Below, in pieces: positions 42,853 to 51,251 of a stretch of 64,000 nt of DNA. This stretch comes from Gammaproteobacteria bacterium UBA5109 (GTDB taxonomy: Bacteria > Pseudomonadota > Gammaproteobacteria > Pseudomonadales > Pseudohongiellaceae). The position numbers and the translations under genes are program-made. Below the pieces are notes generated by a model. That model saw nothing but the letters and a program-made list of their open reading frames with translations. It did not search any database and was not told the DNA's origin. The stretch lies in the NCBI GenBank assembly GCA_002414385.1, contig DHZH01000002.1, forward strand, positions 403,591-467,590, in the 5' to 3' direction. Each line of letters begins with the position of its first letter. Position 1 is the first letter of the stretch.

Positions 42853-44565
42853 ATGGCAGTTCTTGATAAGTGTTCTATCACTTGTTTTAGCCATATTGGG
42901 AACCGCGAAGAAAATCAGGATCGATTTTGCGTTTTGCAGCATCCGCAAGGTAAGGCCATATTGTGCCTGGTTGCCGATGGTATGGGTGGTCACCGTGGCG
43001 GCGCACTGGCAGCACAGACTATTGTCGAGACCGCTGAAGCCCAGTGGCAGGAACACATTTCAGCAGACAGCCTTGATAATGATGCAGTCGAAGCATTCCT
43101 CAATCAGCTGATTACTGAAAGCCACCAGGCAGTAAAAATGGCTGGTTTGGCTGAGGAAATTGAGCCCCGTTCCACAGTCGTTGCCCTTTACCTCTTTCAT
43201 GACAAAGGCAGCATGCATGCCATCTCCATTCATGCCGGAGACAGCCGTGCCGTGCAGTATTCTTCTTCTGGAAAAATAACCAGAACCATTGATCACTCCA
43301 TGGCGCAGCTGAAAGTACTGCAAGGCAAAATAAGTGAAGAAGAAATGGCAACTGACCCTGATCAGGGCACTGTAATTTCAAATATTGGTGGTGAAGACGA
43401 GCCTGAGTCGGAAATTACTCACTGGAACCTGCAGCAGGGCAATTGTTTTACCATCTGCAGTGATGGCTTCTGGGAAATCTTTACTGATGAAGAAGTACTG
43501 GAATTATTTTCTCAGTTGCCGGAAGACAGAGAGATACAGCTGGAAAAAATATTTATCGAAAAAATCAAACAACTTCCCAAGCATGACAACACAACGGTTA
43601 TAATGCTTGAAATTCCCGATAGCAAACCCGATAACAAAAAGGGTCCTTCCATGAGTGATACTGATAAACCTGATTCATCCACGCCGGATGTAGAAGATCC
43701 GGTAACCAATCCCGGCAAGACGGCGCCTGCCCCTGAGTCAGCCCCGCTTGGACAGGATGATGTTGCTGTCGGTACGGGCAACAATAACAAGAAACTGATT
43801 ATCGGTATTGGCGTGGTAATCATAGTCATTGCCCTGTTATTTGTGACACGTGGCGGCCAGGAGTCGGACGGGGAAAATGCTGGAGAAAATAGCGATGCGG
43901 GACAGGTAGCACAGGAGCAGGTGCCGGCTCCTGCACAGGAAGGGACAGAAGGGGCTGGTGAAGGAGAAGCAAATACTGAAGGAGGGGATGCTCCTGCACA
44001 GCCGGATGAAGTTGTGGCTGGTAACGATGAGGGTGCAGCCGGCCAGGACAGGGTGCTTGACTCCCTGGAACTGGATACCGACATTTCGGTCAGCAGTGAT
44101 GAAGAATTGGTCGCAGAAGTAACCGATTTACTGGTGCTTACCGGCAGCCTTGGTCCGGATGATGCGTTGACGATCAGCAGTGAAGCCGAAGCCGGAGGCA
44201 ACCGGATAATCCGTATGCAGCAAAGACATCAGGGCATCCCGGTGTTCGGCGGTGAGGTAATCGCTGTGGAAAACAATGGCAATGTCTTTAATGTCAGCGG
44301 CTCTACAGGTGCTGATATTGAAATAGATGTCGAACCGGCCCTTACTTACGAACAGGCTCTGGAGATAGCCGGGGCGGCGCTGAACCAGGCACTTGGTTCC
44401 AGAAATGAAGACGCAGCACAACTGCTGATACTTGAAGTTGAAGATAATTATCATTTGGCCTGGTATAGCGTTCTGCTGATTGATGGCAGGGAAGAAAGGG
44501 TGTTTCTGGATGCCAATGATGGATCGGTACTGTTACGACTGCCTACAGTGATAGGAGAGGCCTGA
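42853..44565 (+). CDS. PP2C phosphatase fused via TM helix to thermolysin-type propeptide
   Basis: 570 residues. Cytosolic PP2C domain (about 10-253) with GNREENQDRF, VADGMGGHRGG, HAGDSRAV, CSDGFWE and HDNTTVI. Then a Pro/Asp linker, membrane helix (314-332, KLIIGIGVVIIVIALLF), a 110-residue acidic Ala/Glu/Gly linker, and a periplasmic FTP-like segment (450-485, RHQGIPVFGGEVIAVENNG) plus PepSY-like segment (498-560), as in M4 peptidase propeptides. ATG 42853 with AGAAGAAG upstream is preferred over TTG 42829. Its stop overlaps the start of the M4 protease gene (TGATG), so the propeptide probably acts on that neighbour. Confidence 0.88.
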   Translation: MAVLDKCSITCFSHIGNREENQDRFCVLQHPQGKAILCLVADGMGGHRGGALAAQTIVETAEAQWQEHISADSLDNDAVEAFLNQLITESHQAVKMAGLAEEIEPRSTVVALYLFHDKGSMHAISIHAGDSRAVQYSSSGKITRTIDHSMAQLKVLQGKISEEEMATDPDQGTVISNIGGEDEPESEITHWNLQQGNCFTICSDGFWEIFTDEEVLELFSQLPEDREIQLEKIFIEKIKQLPKHDNTTVIMLEIPDSKPDNKKGPSMSDTDKPDSSTPDVEDPVTNPGKTAPAPESAPLGQDDVAVGTGNNNKKLIIGIGVVIIVIALLFVTRGGQESDGENAGENSDAGQVAQEQVPAPAQEGTEGAGEGEANTEGGDAPAQPDEVVAGNDEGAAGQDRVLDSLELDTDISVSSDEELVAEVTDLLVLTGSLGPDDALTISSEAEAGGNRIIRMQQRHQGIPVFGGEVIAVENNGNVFNVSGSTGADIEIDVEPALTYEQALEIAGAALNQALGSRNEDAAQLLILEVEDNYHLAWYSVLLIDGREERVFLDANDGSVLLRLPTVIGEA

Positions 44566-46826
44566 TGAAAAAAACTTTACTAAGCCTTCTGCTATTTGCC
44601 GGTACTTTCTCAATTGGCGGCAATGTCTACCCACAGGATAGTGAAGTTTTTTTTGATGGATTTGGCGAGAATACCCGGACTTTTTCCAGTGATGAAGAAA
44701 TTATTCAGTGGCTCAGCACTGACCTGCATGCCGAGTTGAACCTTGGTCCCGCCGACGAGTTAATGCTCAGTGAACAGAGTGCGAGCATTAACAATTTCAG
44801 CATTCATACCGTCCAGCAAAACCATCAGGGCTATCCTGTCGTAGGGTTTCAGTCGCGCCTGATTCTGGATGCCCAGGGGAATCAGCTTGCCTTGCTCGGC
44901 CAGCATCAGGCTTTTCCGGAAGACACACCCAGTGAGGCCAGTGTAAGTATAGAAGATGCAATTACAGCATCAGGCTTGAGTGATACATCTTTCAGTTCTG
45001 ATACACCGGTATATATGGTTGTTGATGATGAATTAAGACTGAGCTGGCAGCTGGAAGGTAATTCCGATGGTGCCTCTGGCGCCACACAGGAAAGAATTTT
45101 TGTTGATGCACTCAATGGTGAAGTGATCGCCAGCTATCCGATGGTTTATACCGCCTTGATTCGCGAAGTCGGTGATATGGAAGCTGCCTGCAGGGCAGCA
45201 GGTATCACATTTCCCCTGGATCCGCAGTCAGCATTTGAAATTGAGCTGATGGTTGAGGAAGAACAGTACCATCGAAGTGAAGGTGAAGCATCCAGCGGGG
45301 CGGGCCATGTAGATGAACTTTACGATACTCTTGGGGATGCCTATGAGTTTATGAGCAGTGTGCTGGGCATGGACAGTCTTGATGACAATGGGCTGCGACT
45401 AAAAGCCATTGCCGGAGTTCATTATTTTCAGGGTGACCCATGGAATCAGTGTGTCGGTGACTCATTTAATGCCATGTGGAGTTCGCAGTGGAACGAGCTG
45501 TACATTCCTGAAGTTGCCATTCCCTTTATTGAAGTCGTTGCACATGAACTGGCCCACGGCATTGTTTCCAATGGCAGTGACCTGGTTTATGAGTTTGAAT
45601 CTGGAGCCATGGATGAAGCCATATCTGATGCCATCGGTGTGTCCTTCAGGGCCTGGCGTGATGCCGGTGGCCGTATGGGGTCAAGTCCGACCAATATCCC
45701 GACCTATCCTGCACTCTGGGAGTTACGCTCTGATACCGGCCCGCTGCGCAGCATGAGCAACCCGAAAAGCGTCAACAGCGGCTTGCCTGGAGGTTACCCG
45801 GATCACTACAACCAGTTTTTTGATTTATCCATTGAGGAAGATCAGGGTGGGGTGCATATCAATTCATCCATCATTAATCAGGCTTTTTATATTCTGGTTG
45901 AGGGTGGTCAGCACCCGCGCCTGGGTACTGGCCCGAACGTGCAGGGAATTGGGATCGCCAATGCCAGCCAGATTTTCGCACTGGCCGGATCCCAGTTGCT
46001 AACTCCTTTTGCTGATTTTCAGGCAGGCCGCAACGCCTTTGCCCTGGCTGCAGAAATTCTGCACGGTAAACATTCCGAGATCTGGATTGCAGTTCATGAA
46101 GCCATGGATGCAGTAGGAATTCCGGGAAGCTGGCAACGACAGCCCCCCACACCACCACCGGTAATTCTGCCGACTCCGGTTCCGCAACCTGATCCGGCAC
46201 CACCGTCGGCCCCTGATCCGGCTCCTGCTCCTGATACTCAGGCTCCGGATCCCGGCCCGGTTTCAACACCGGCACCGGGAAACCCACCACTGCCCAGTGA
46301 ACCGCTTGTGCTAGAGAATAACAATGCCCTGTATATAGGCCTGGGTATCGGATTCCTGGTCATTGCTTTCTTTGTCCTGAGCCGTTTACGTCCCCAATAC
46401 AGTGCAAACGCGCCGGAATACCGGCGGGCATCAGCAGAACCGGCGCGACCGACACCTGCAACAGCTCCTGAACCACGGCTCAATCAGCAACAGATTGCAG
46501 TCAGCAGGGGAGCCAGTCTTGGCAAACTGGTCGGTTCCGGCACCAGTGCATCCATAGCGCTTGATGACTCATTACTGGCTTCACGTGAAGGACTGGTGAT
46601 TGGTCGTTCGGCAAAACTGAACCATGTTATTCTGGATGATTCCAGGGTTTCCCGACGGCACGCCCGCTTGCGCAAGGAAGGCCACCTGATTGTGCTTGAA
46701 GATCTGAATTCGACTCATGGCACTGCAGTTAATGGCAAGAAGCTGCAGCCGTTTTCACAGGAAGTCATCCGGCAGGGTGACAGTGTGGAAATAGCTGGCA
46801 TTAGATTTACCTGTGATCTGAGCTAA
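44565..46826 (+). CDS. M4 (thermolysin-like) metalloprotease with TM helix and cytosolic FHA domain
   Basis: 753 residues. Signal peptide (1-24), FTP/PepSY-type propeptide (about 40-195, NHQGYPVVGFQSRLI), M4 catalytic domain (about 200-520) with zinc HELAH (327-331), third-ligand motif SGAMDEAISD (346-355) and QGGVHINSSIINQAFY (427-442) containing the catalytic His. A Pro/Ala/Asp-rich stalk (525-580), membrane helix (589-606), and cytosolic FHA domain (675-740) with LVIGRSA, SRRHA and HGT/NGK follow. All catalytic residues are present, so it should be an active periplasmic protease reporting to or controlled by phospho-threonine proteins inside. Confidence 0.9.
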   Translation: MKKTLLSLLLFAGTFSIGGNVYPQDSEVFFDGFGENTRTFSSDEEIIQWLSTDLHAELNLGPADELMLSEQSASINNFSIHTVQQNHQGYPVVGFQSRLILDAQGNQLALLGQHQAFPEDTPSEASVSIEDAITASGLSDTSFSSDTPVYMVVDDELRLSWQLEGNSDGASGATQERIFVDALNGEVIASYPMVYTALIREVGDMEAACRAAGITFPLDPQSAFEIELMVEEEQYHRSEGEASSGAGHVDELYDTLGDAYEFMSSVLGMDSLDDNGLRLKAIAGVHYFQGDPWNQCVGDSFNAMWSSQWNELYIPEVAIPFIEVVAHELAHGIVSNGSDLVYEFESGAMDEAISDAIGVSFRAWRDAGGRMGSSPTNIPTYPALWELRSDTGPLRSMSNPKSVNSGLPGGYPDHYNQFFDLSIEEDQGGVHINSSIINQAFYILVEGGQHPRLGTGPNVQGIGIANASQIFALAGSQLLTPFADFQAGRNAFALAAEILHGKHSEIWIAVHEAMDAVGIPGSWQRQPPTPPPVILPTPVPQPDPAPPSAPDPAPAPDTQAPDPGPVSTPAPGNPPLPSEPLVLENNNALYIGLGIGFLVIAFFVLSRLRPQYSANAPEYRRASAEPARPTPATAPEPRLNQQQIAVSRGASLGKLVGSGTSASIALDDSLLASREGLVIGRSAKLNHVILDDSRVSRRHARLRKEGHLIVLEDLNSTHGTAVNGKKLQPFSQEVIRQGDSVEIAGIRFTCDLS

Positions 46827-46889
46827 ACCCAGGTTTAAAATCCGGTATCACTCAGGCGATGCCAACAAATATTAAAATAAGGAAAGTAT

Positions 46890-48062
46890 ATGAGTGATAC
46901 AAAGACTGCACGTAAATATCAGCATTTTTCAATTTTCCTGCTGCTGGCACTTGCTGTCCTGGTTTTTTATATTGCCTTCATGCAAAGCACCGGTTCCGGT
47001 CTGGACTTTGGTGATGATAGTGGGGCACTTGCCATAAACGGTTCCTGTGAAGATATCCGTTTCCGTGGTCCGGGAATGGGAGATATGTCAGATGAGACTG
47101 GCAGCCTGAATGACGCCACTGACTGCAGTACTTTATTTACCGAAGGGTCCATTTTTCTGGGCAGTGATGCCGCAGCCCTGGCATTGACTGCCATTAATTT
47201 TGGTGATGATGCGGGAACCTGGCCGGTTGATGGTGAGTGTGATGATCCACGCTTTGAAGGGGCCGGTGTTTCATTCAGTGCCGATAGCGACGAGATCATG
47301 CATGATGCAACTGACTGTCGCAATTTGATGTTTCAGGGGCAGATTGCCTTCACCGGTGAACCGGAAGAATATATTCGTGACGGTATCGACTTTGGTGATA
47401 ATTTCGGTACCTACGCTAATGACAATGAATGCGATGATACCCGCTTCACCGGACCGGGGATGGCCGATGAAAGCACCTTCGAAGTCAGCAATATTCGCCA
47501 TGATGCTGCAGACTGTTTAGCGCTTTATGATGAAGGCATGGTGGTATTGCAGGAAATGCAGATTATTGACGGTATAAATTTCGGAGATGACCAGGGGTCC
47601 TGGGCTAATGATGCTGAATGTGATGATCCACGTTTTACTGGTGGAGGCACAGCGGAAACCCTGCTACAAGAAGATGCGATGCATGATGCAAGTGATTGTC
47701 GCAGTCTTTATCTGGCAGGGGGGATAAGCTATATCGGCAACCCGGAAAACAGAATAATCGAAACCGGGGCGCTGGAAGTTACAGATGATCAAATAGAATC
47801 TGACAAGTACGTGGACGCCTATTCGTTTACAGGCACCCAGAATCAGCGGGTGGCTTTTGATCTGGTGTCCGATGAGTTTGATACTTATCTGATTGTCACT
47901 TCTCCGTCCGGAGAAGTTTTCGAGAATGACGATTTCGAGAGTGATACATCGCGTTCACTGATTTCAATGAGCCTGCCGGAAAGCGGCACCTATGCAATTC
48001 AGGTGACCAGCTACTCAAGCGAGTCATTCGGCACCTATACCCTGGAGATTAATGCTGAATAG
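46890..48062 (+). CDS. membrane-anchored protein with four Cys repeats and a PPC domain
   Basis: 390 residues. N-terminal membrane helix (13-30), then four repeats (about 38-86, 102-150, 166-214, 228-277) with the pattern FGDD-x-G...A-x-D-x-ECDDPRF-x-G-x-G and HDATDC: two Cys each (53/79, 117/143, 181/209, 244/270) and many Asp, suggesting one disulfide and metal binding per repeat. A C-terminal PPC beta-sandwich (about 305-388, DAYSFTG...YAIQVTSYSS) follows. Third gene of the plus operon, 63 bases after the M4 gene. Function unknown; periplasmic sensing or protease substrate is possible. Confidence 0.8.
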   Translation: MSDTKTARKYQHFSIFLLLALAVLVFYIAFMQSTGSGLDFGDDSGALAINGSCEDIRFRGPGMGDMSDETGSLNDATDCSTLFTEGSIFLGSDAAALALTAINFGDDAGTWPVDGECDDPRFEGAGVSFSADSDEIMHDATDCRNLMFQGQIAFTGEPEEYIRDGIDFGDNFGTYANDNECDDTRFTGPGMADESTFEVSNIRHDAADCLALYDEGMVVLQEMQIIDGINFGDDQGSWANDAECDDPRFTGGGTAETLLQEDAMHDASDCRSLYLAGGISYIGNPENRIIETGALEVTDDQIESDKYVDAYSFTGTQNQRVAFDLVSDEFDTYLIVTSPSGEVFENDDFESDTSRSLISMSLPESGTYAIQVTSYSSESFGTYTLEINAE

Positions 48063-48101
48063 GGTCATCCCGGCCGGGGTGTGCAGCCGGGGAAGTCAGT
48101 T

Positions 48102-49118
48102 TCAGGCGACTTCCCAGGTATGCCCGCTGCGTAGCAGTGAATTGATATCGCCGTTGCCCCTGGCTTCCTTAACTTTAATACGCTGGTCAAACAGCGCATC
48201 GATATAGGCAGCTTTGGGCTGATAATAAAGTACCCCGACAGCTACAGGGAAATCCTTACCACCCATTGCCGCTAGCAGATGAGCCTGTGCCTTGTTGCTT
48301 TCATCATGAACCAGCACTTCTTCCAGCGGGCAATCCTCACCGATAGTAACAACTTCCAGCGTAAGGTTTTCCCGGTTCAGGCGGATACCTTTATTGCTTT
48401 CCTTGCCAAAAACCAGTGGTTTCCCGTGTTCCACTTCAACCCGGAAGTCTGCTGCAATTTTCTTGTCCTTTACAGATTCAAAAATACCGTCATTGTAGAT
48501 TGGGCAGTTCTGTAAAATTTCGACAAAGGATGCACCCTTATGTTCATAGGCGCGGGTTATCACGGCGCTGAGATGTTTCATTTCTGTATCAATGGAGCGC
48601 GCAATAAAAGGTGCACCTGACCCTAATGCAATCCCGCAGGGGGACAGAGGTTCGTCAACTGATCCTTCCGGTGTTGAGGGTGAGCGTGTCCCGACTTTGG
48701 ACGTCGGGGAATACTGCCCCTTGGTAAGACCATAGATCTCATTGTTGAACAACAGCATGGTCAAATCGACATTCCGACGCAGGGCATGCATGGTGTGATT
48801 GCCGCCAATACTCAGGGCATCGCCGTCTCCAGTAATAACCCATACGTCGAGTTCTGGATTGGCAAGTTTCACACCGGTGGCAATTGAAGGTGCGCGACCA
48901 TGAATAGTATGGAAGCCGTAGGTGTTCATGTAATACGGGAAGCGCGATGAACAGCCAATGCCTGAGACAAATACCTGGTTCTCTTTTGGCTGGTCCAGTT
49001 CCGGCATCAGCTTCTGAATTGTTTTCAGAATGGCATAATCACCGCAACCCGGGCACCAACGAACTTCCTGGTCAGAGCTGTAGTCCTTAATAGTAAGTTT
49101 TTCGACTGCCTGGTTCAT
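48102..49118 (-). CDS. korB: 2-oxoacid:ferredoxin oxidoreductase subunit beta
   Basis: ThDP-binding subunit of a 2-oxoglutarate-type ferredoxin oxidoreductase. 338 residues with RWCPGCGDYAIL, GIGCSSRFPYY (Fe-S cysteines), ThDP motif ITGDGDALSIGGNHTMHALRR...NNEIYGLTKGQYSPTS. Downstream of korA by 24 bases. Substrate (2-oxoglutarate versus other 2-oxoacid) inferred from family likeness. Confidence 0.93.
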   Translation of the reverse strand: MNQAVEKLTIKDYSSDQEVRWCPGCGDYAILKTIQKLMPELDQPKENQVFVSGIGCSSRFPYYMNTYGFHTIHGRAPSIATGVKLANPELDVWVITGDGDALSIGGNHTMHALRRNVDLTMLLFNNEIYGLTKGQYSPTSKVGTRSPSTPEGSVDEPLSPCGIALGSGAPFIARSIDTEMKHLSAVITRAYEHKGASFVEILQNCPIYNDGIFESVKDKKIAADFRVEVEHGKPLVFGKESNKGIRLNRENLTLEVVTIGEDCPLEEVLVHDESNKAQAHLLAAMGGKDFPVAVGVLYYQPKAAYIDALFDQRIKVKEARGNGDINSLLRSGHTWEVA

Positions 49119-49142
49119 AATTTGCTCCGCAGTTTTGCTGCT

Positions 49143-50981
49143 CTATTCAAGCTCAGCCTTGATCGCATGAACAATTTCATTAATTTTAAACGGTTGACCG
49201 GAAACTTTGTTACAGCCGTGAGCATCAATCAGATATTCTGATCGTAATACTTTTACCAGTTGCCCGGTATTCATTTCTGGCACCAGTACTTTGTCATATC
49301 CTGATAACAGTTCTTTCAGGTTAGCGGGTAATGGCCACAGATGTCTAATATGTATATGGGCAACGTCCAGTCCTTCTTTAAGACAACGTTTCACGCCCTG
49401 ATGAATCGCGCCATAGGTGGACCCCCATCCGACTACTGCCAGTTTGCCGCTGTTATTGCCCATGGCGACTTCCTGCAGGGGAATATCGTCGGCGATATTG
49501 TCGATTTTGGCCTTACGGGTATCAGTCATTTTCTGATGGTTGTCCGGATCATACGAGATGTCACCGGTCTCATAACTTTTCTCGATACCTCCCACACGAT
49601 GCTCCAGGCCTGCTGTACCGGGTTTGGCCCAGATACGCGCCAGTGTTTCGGCATCGCGCAATGAAGGTGAGAAGCCTTCCGGCTGATCATGGAACTTGAC
49701 CGGGAAAGGCTGGTAATCATTGATATCCGGAATTAGCCAGGGTTCGGAAGCATTGGCGATATAACCGTCTGACAACAGCATCACCGGTGTCATGTATTTG
49801 GTGGCCAAGCGCACTGCTTCAATAGCAGTATCAAAACAGTCACCGGGGTGACTGGAGGCAATAACCGGTACCGGAGTGTCGCCGTGACGGCCATATACGG
49901 CCTGCAGGAGGTCGGACTGTTCAGTCTTGGTGGGTAAGCCGGTTGAAGGCCCGCCGCGCTGAGTATTGACAACAACCAGTGGTAACTCGGCAGAAACCGC
50001 CAGCGAAATGGCCTCCATTTTCAGGGCGATACCCGGACCGGCACTTGAGGTCACCCCCAGAGAACCGGCAAAGGAAGCACCAACAGCGGCACAGACAGCA
50101 GCAATTTCATCTTCAGCCTGAAAGGTAAGGACATCAAACTCCTTGCGTGCCGCCAGTGTGTGCAGAAGATTGGAAGCCGGAGTTATCGGATAGGATGCAA
50201 ACAGAATCGGTAAACCTGCAAGCTGGCCGCCGGCGAGCAGCCCCCAGGCCAGGGCAGTGGTACCATTCATATTGCGGTAGGTACCCGGTTTCTGTTCAGC
50301 TTTCGGTATTTTATAAACTTCAATACCACTGGGCAGCTCTGCTGTTTCAGCAAATGCATACCCGGCATTCAAGGCGGCAATGTTGGCACCGGCAATTTCC
50401 GGACGACTGGCAAATTTGCTTTGCAGCATGTCGATAGTGCTCTGCTTTTCCCGGTCGAAAAGCCAGAACATCAGACCGAGCGTCCACATGTTTTTACAGC
50501 GTAATGCCATTTTGTGGCCAAGCTCGAACTCTTCTACGGCAGCAATAACCTGTGAAGAAATATCTATCGACAGAAGCTTGTAGCCATCCAGTGAACCATC
50601 TTCAAGCGGATTACTGTTGTATTTGGCCTTGGCAAGATTTTTGGCATTAAAGGCGCCGCTATCGACAATAATCAATCCACCCTGTACCAGGTTTTTAAGA
50701 TTGGTTATCAGTGCAGCGGGATTCATTGCTACCAGCACTTCAACGGCATCACCGGCAGTGGTGACATCTTCGGAGCCAAAATATATCTGAAAAGCGGAAA
50801 CCCCAAAAGTTGCGCCCGCAGGAGCGCGAATTTCGGCGGGGAAATCCGGAAATGTTGAAAGATCGTTGCCGTGCAATGCTGTGGCCAGGGTGAAGTTGGT
50901 TCCGGTCAGCTGCATGCCATCACCGGAGTCACCGGCAAAGCGAACTACGATACTTTGATGTTGTTCAGTCTCTACAGACAT
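49143..50981 (-). CDS. korA: 2-oxoacid:acceptor oxidoreductase subunit alpha
   Basis: 612 residues combining the gamma domain (about 1-190, VVRFAGDSGDGMQLTG...) and the alpha pyrimidine-binding domain (ASYPITPASNLLHTLA, FQAEDEIAAVCAAVGAS, TSSAGPGIALKMEAI). With KorB it cleaves 2-oxoacids to acyl-CoA while reducing ferredoxin. Such enzymes complement or replace 2-oxoglutarate dehydrogenase in many aerobic gammaproteobacteria. Confidence 0.94.
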   Translation of the reverse strand: MSVETEQHQSIVVRFAGDSGDGMQLTGTNFTLATALHGNDLSTFPDFPAEIRAPAGATFGVSAFQIYFGSEDVTTAGDAVEVLVAMNPAALITNLKNLVQGGLIIVDSGAFNAKNLAKAKYNSNPLEDGSLDGYKLLSIDISSQVIAAVEEFELGHKMALRCKNMWTLGLMFWLFDREKQSTIDMLQSKFASRPEIAGANIAALNAGYAFAETAELPSGIEVYKIPKAEQKPGTYRNMNGTTALAWGLLAGGQLAGLPILFASYPITPASNLLHTLAARKEFDVLTFQAEDEIAAVCAAVGASFAGSLGVTSSAGPGIALKMEAISLAVSAELPLVVVNTQRGGPSTGLPTKTEQSDLLQAVYGRHGDTPVPVIASSHPGDCFDTAIEAVRLATKYMTPVMLLSDGYIANASEPWLIPDINDYQPFPVKFHDQPEGFSPSLRDAETLARIWAKPGTAGLEHRVGGIEKSYETGDISYDPDNHQKMTDTRKAKIDNIADDIPLQEVAMGNNSGKLAVVGWGSTYGAIHQGVKRCLKEGLDVAHIHIRHLWPLPANLKELLSGYDKVLVPEMNTGQLVKVLRSEYLIDAHGCNKVSGQPFKINEIVHAIKAELE

Positions 50982-51062
50982 ATTTGCTTGTCTCAGTCAG
51001 TACCATTCAACCAGACTCCATTGAGGAATCAGCCTGTCAGCCTACTTACTCTTTAAGGAAGT

Positions 51063-51089
51063 CAGACTCAGCTAGTCTGGACCAGTCTG
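51063..51089. repeat. three AGTCTG repeats upstream of korA
   Basis: CAGACT (51063-51068, inverse), AGTCTG (51074-51079) and AGTCTG (51084-51089), spaced about one helical turn apart, 80-110 bases before korA. Possible operator; no regulator assigned. Confidence 0.3.
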
Positions 51090-51142
51090 GATAGGAGCGG
51101 GAAAAACAGGGGGCGCATTATAACAATCTCGGGGGAAATATT

Positions 51143-51204
51143 GCTATAGCTCTTGGCATTGTCTGTTTCCGGTGCTATAGCTGTTGGCATTGTCTGTTTC
51201 CGGT
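51143..51204. repeat. 31-base tandem duplication carrying promoter elements
   Basis: Two direct 31-base units (51143-51173, 51174-51204) differing by one base. Each holds TTGGCA; the first TTGGCA (51153-51158) is followed after 17 bases by TATAGC (51176-51181) in the second unit. Located 48 bases before the DsbA-like gene. Confidence 0.85.
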
Positions 51205-51251
51205 ACAATTAACCAGGGTTCTTTCAGGCAACACAGGCGGATGACACGCAA

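Noticed and set aside
45874..46480. Minus-strand open frames opposite the M4 protease stalk
   Set aside because: They mirror Pro/Asp-rich codons of the real gene and have no recognisable features.
34002..48062. Type VI secretion, tellurium-resistance (TerY-P) or Zorya defence locus
   Set aside because: Kinase, PP2C, FHA, vWA and MotA-like genes each recall such systems, but no Tss, TerC/TerD or ZorC/ZorD-type genes are in the window, and the partner of the MotA-like protein is a vWA protein, not an OmpA-type ZorB.
48068..48092. Hairpin CCCGGC...GCCGGG between the repeat protein and korB as terminator
   Set aside because: Stem of six with an 11-base loop and no U tract on either strand.
51143..51204. 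CRISPR-like repeats
   Set aside because: Only two abutting units without spacers.
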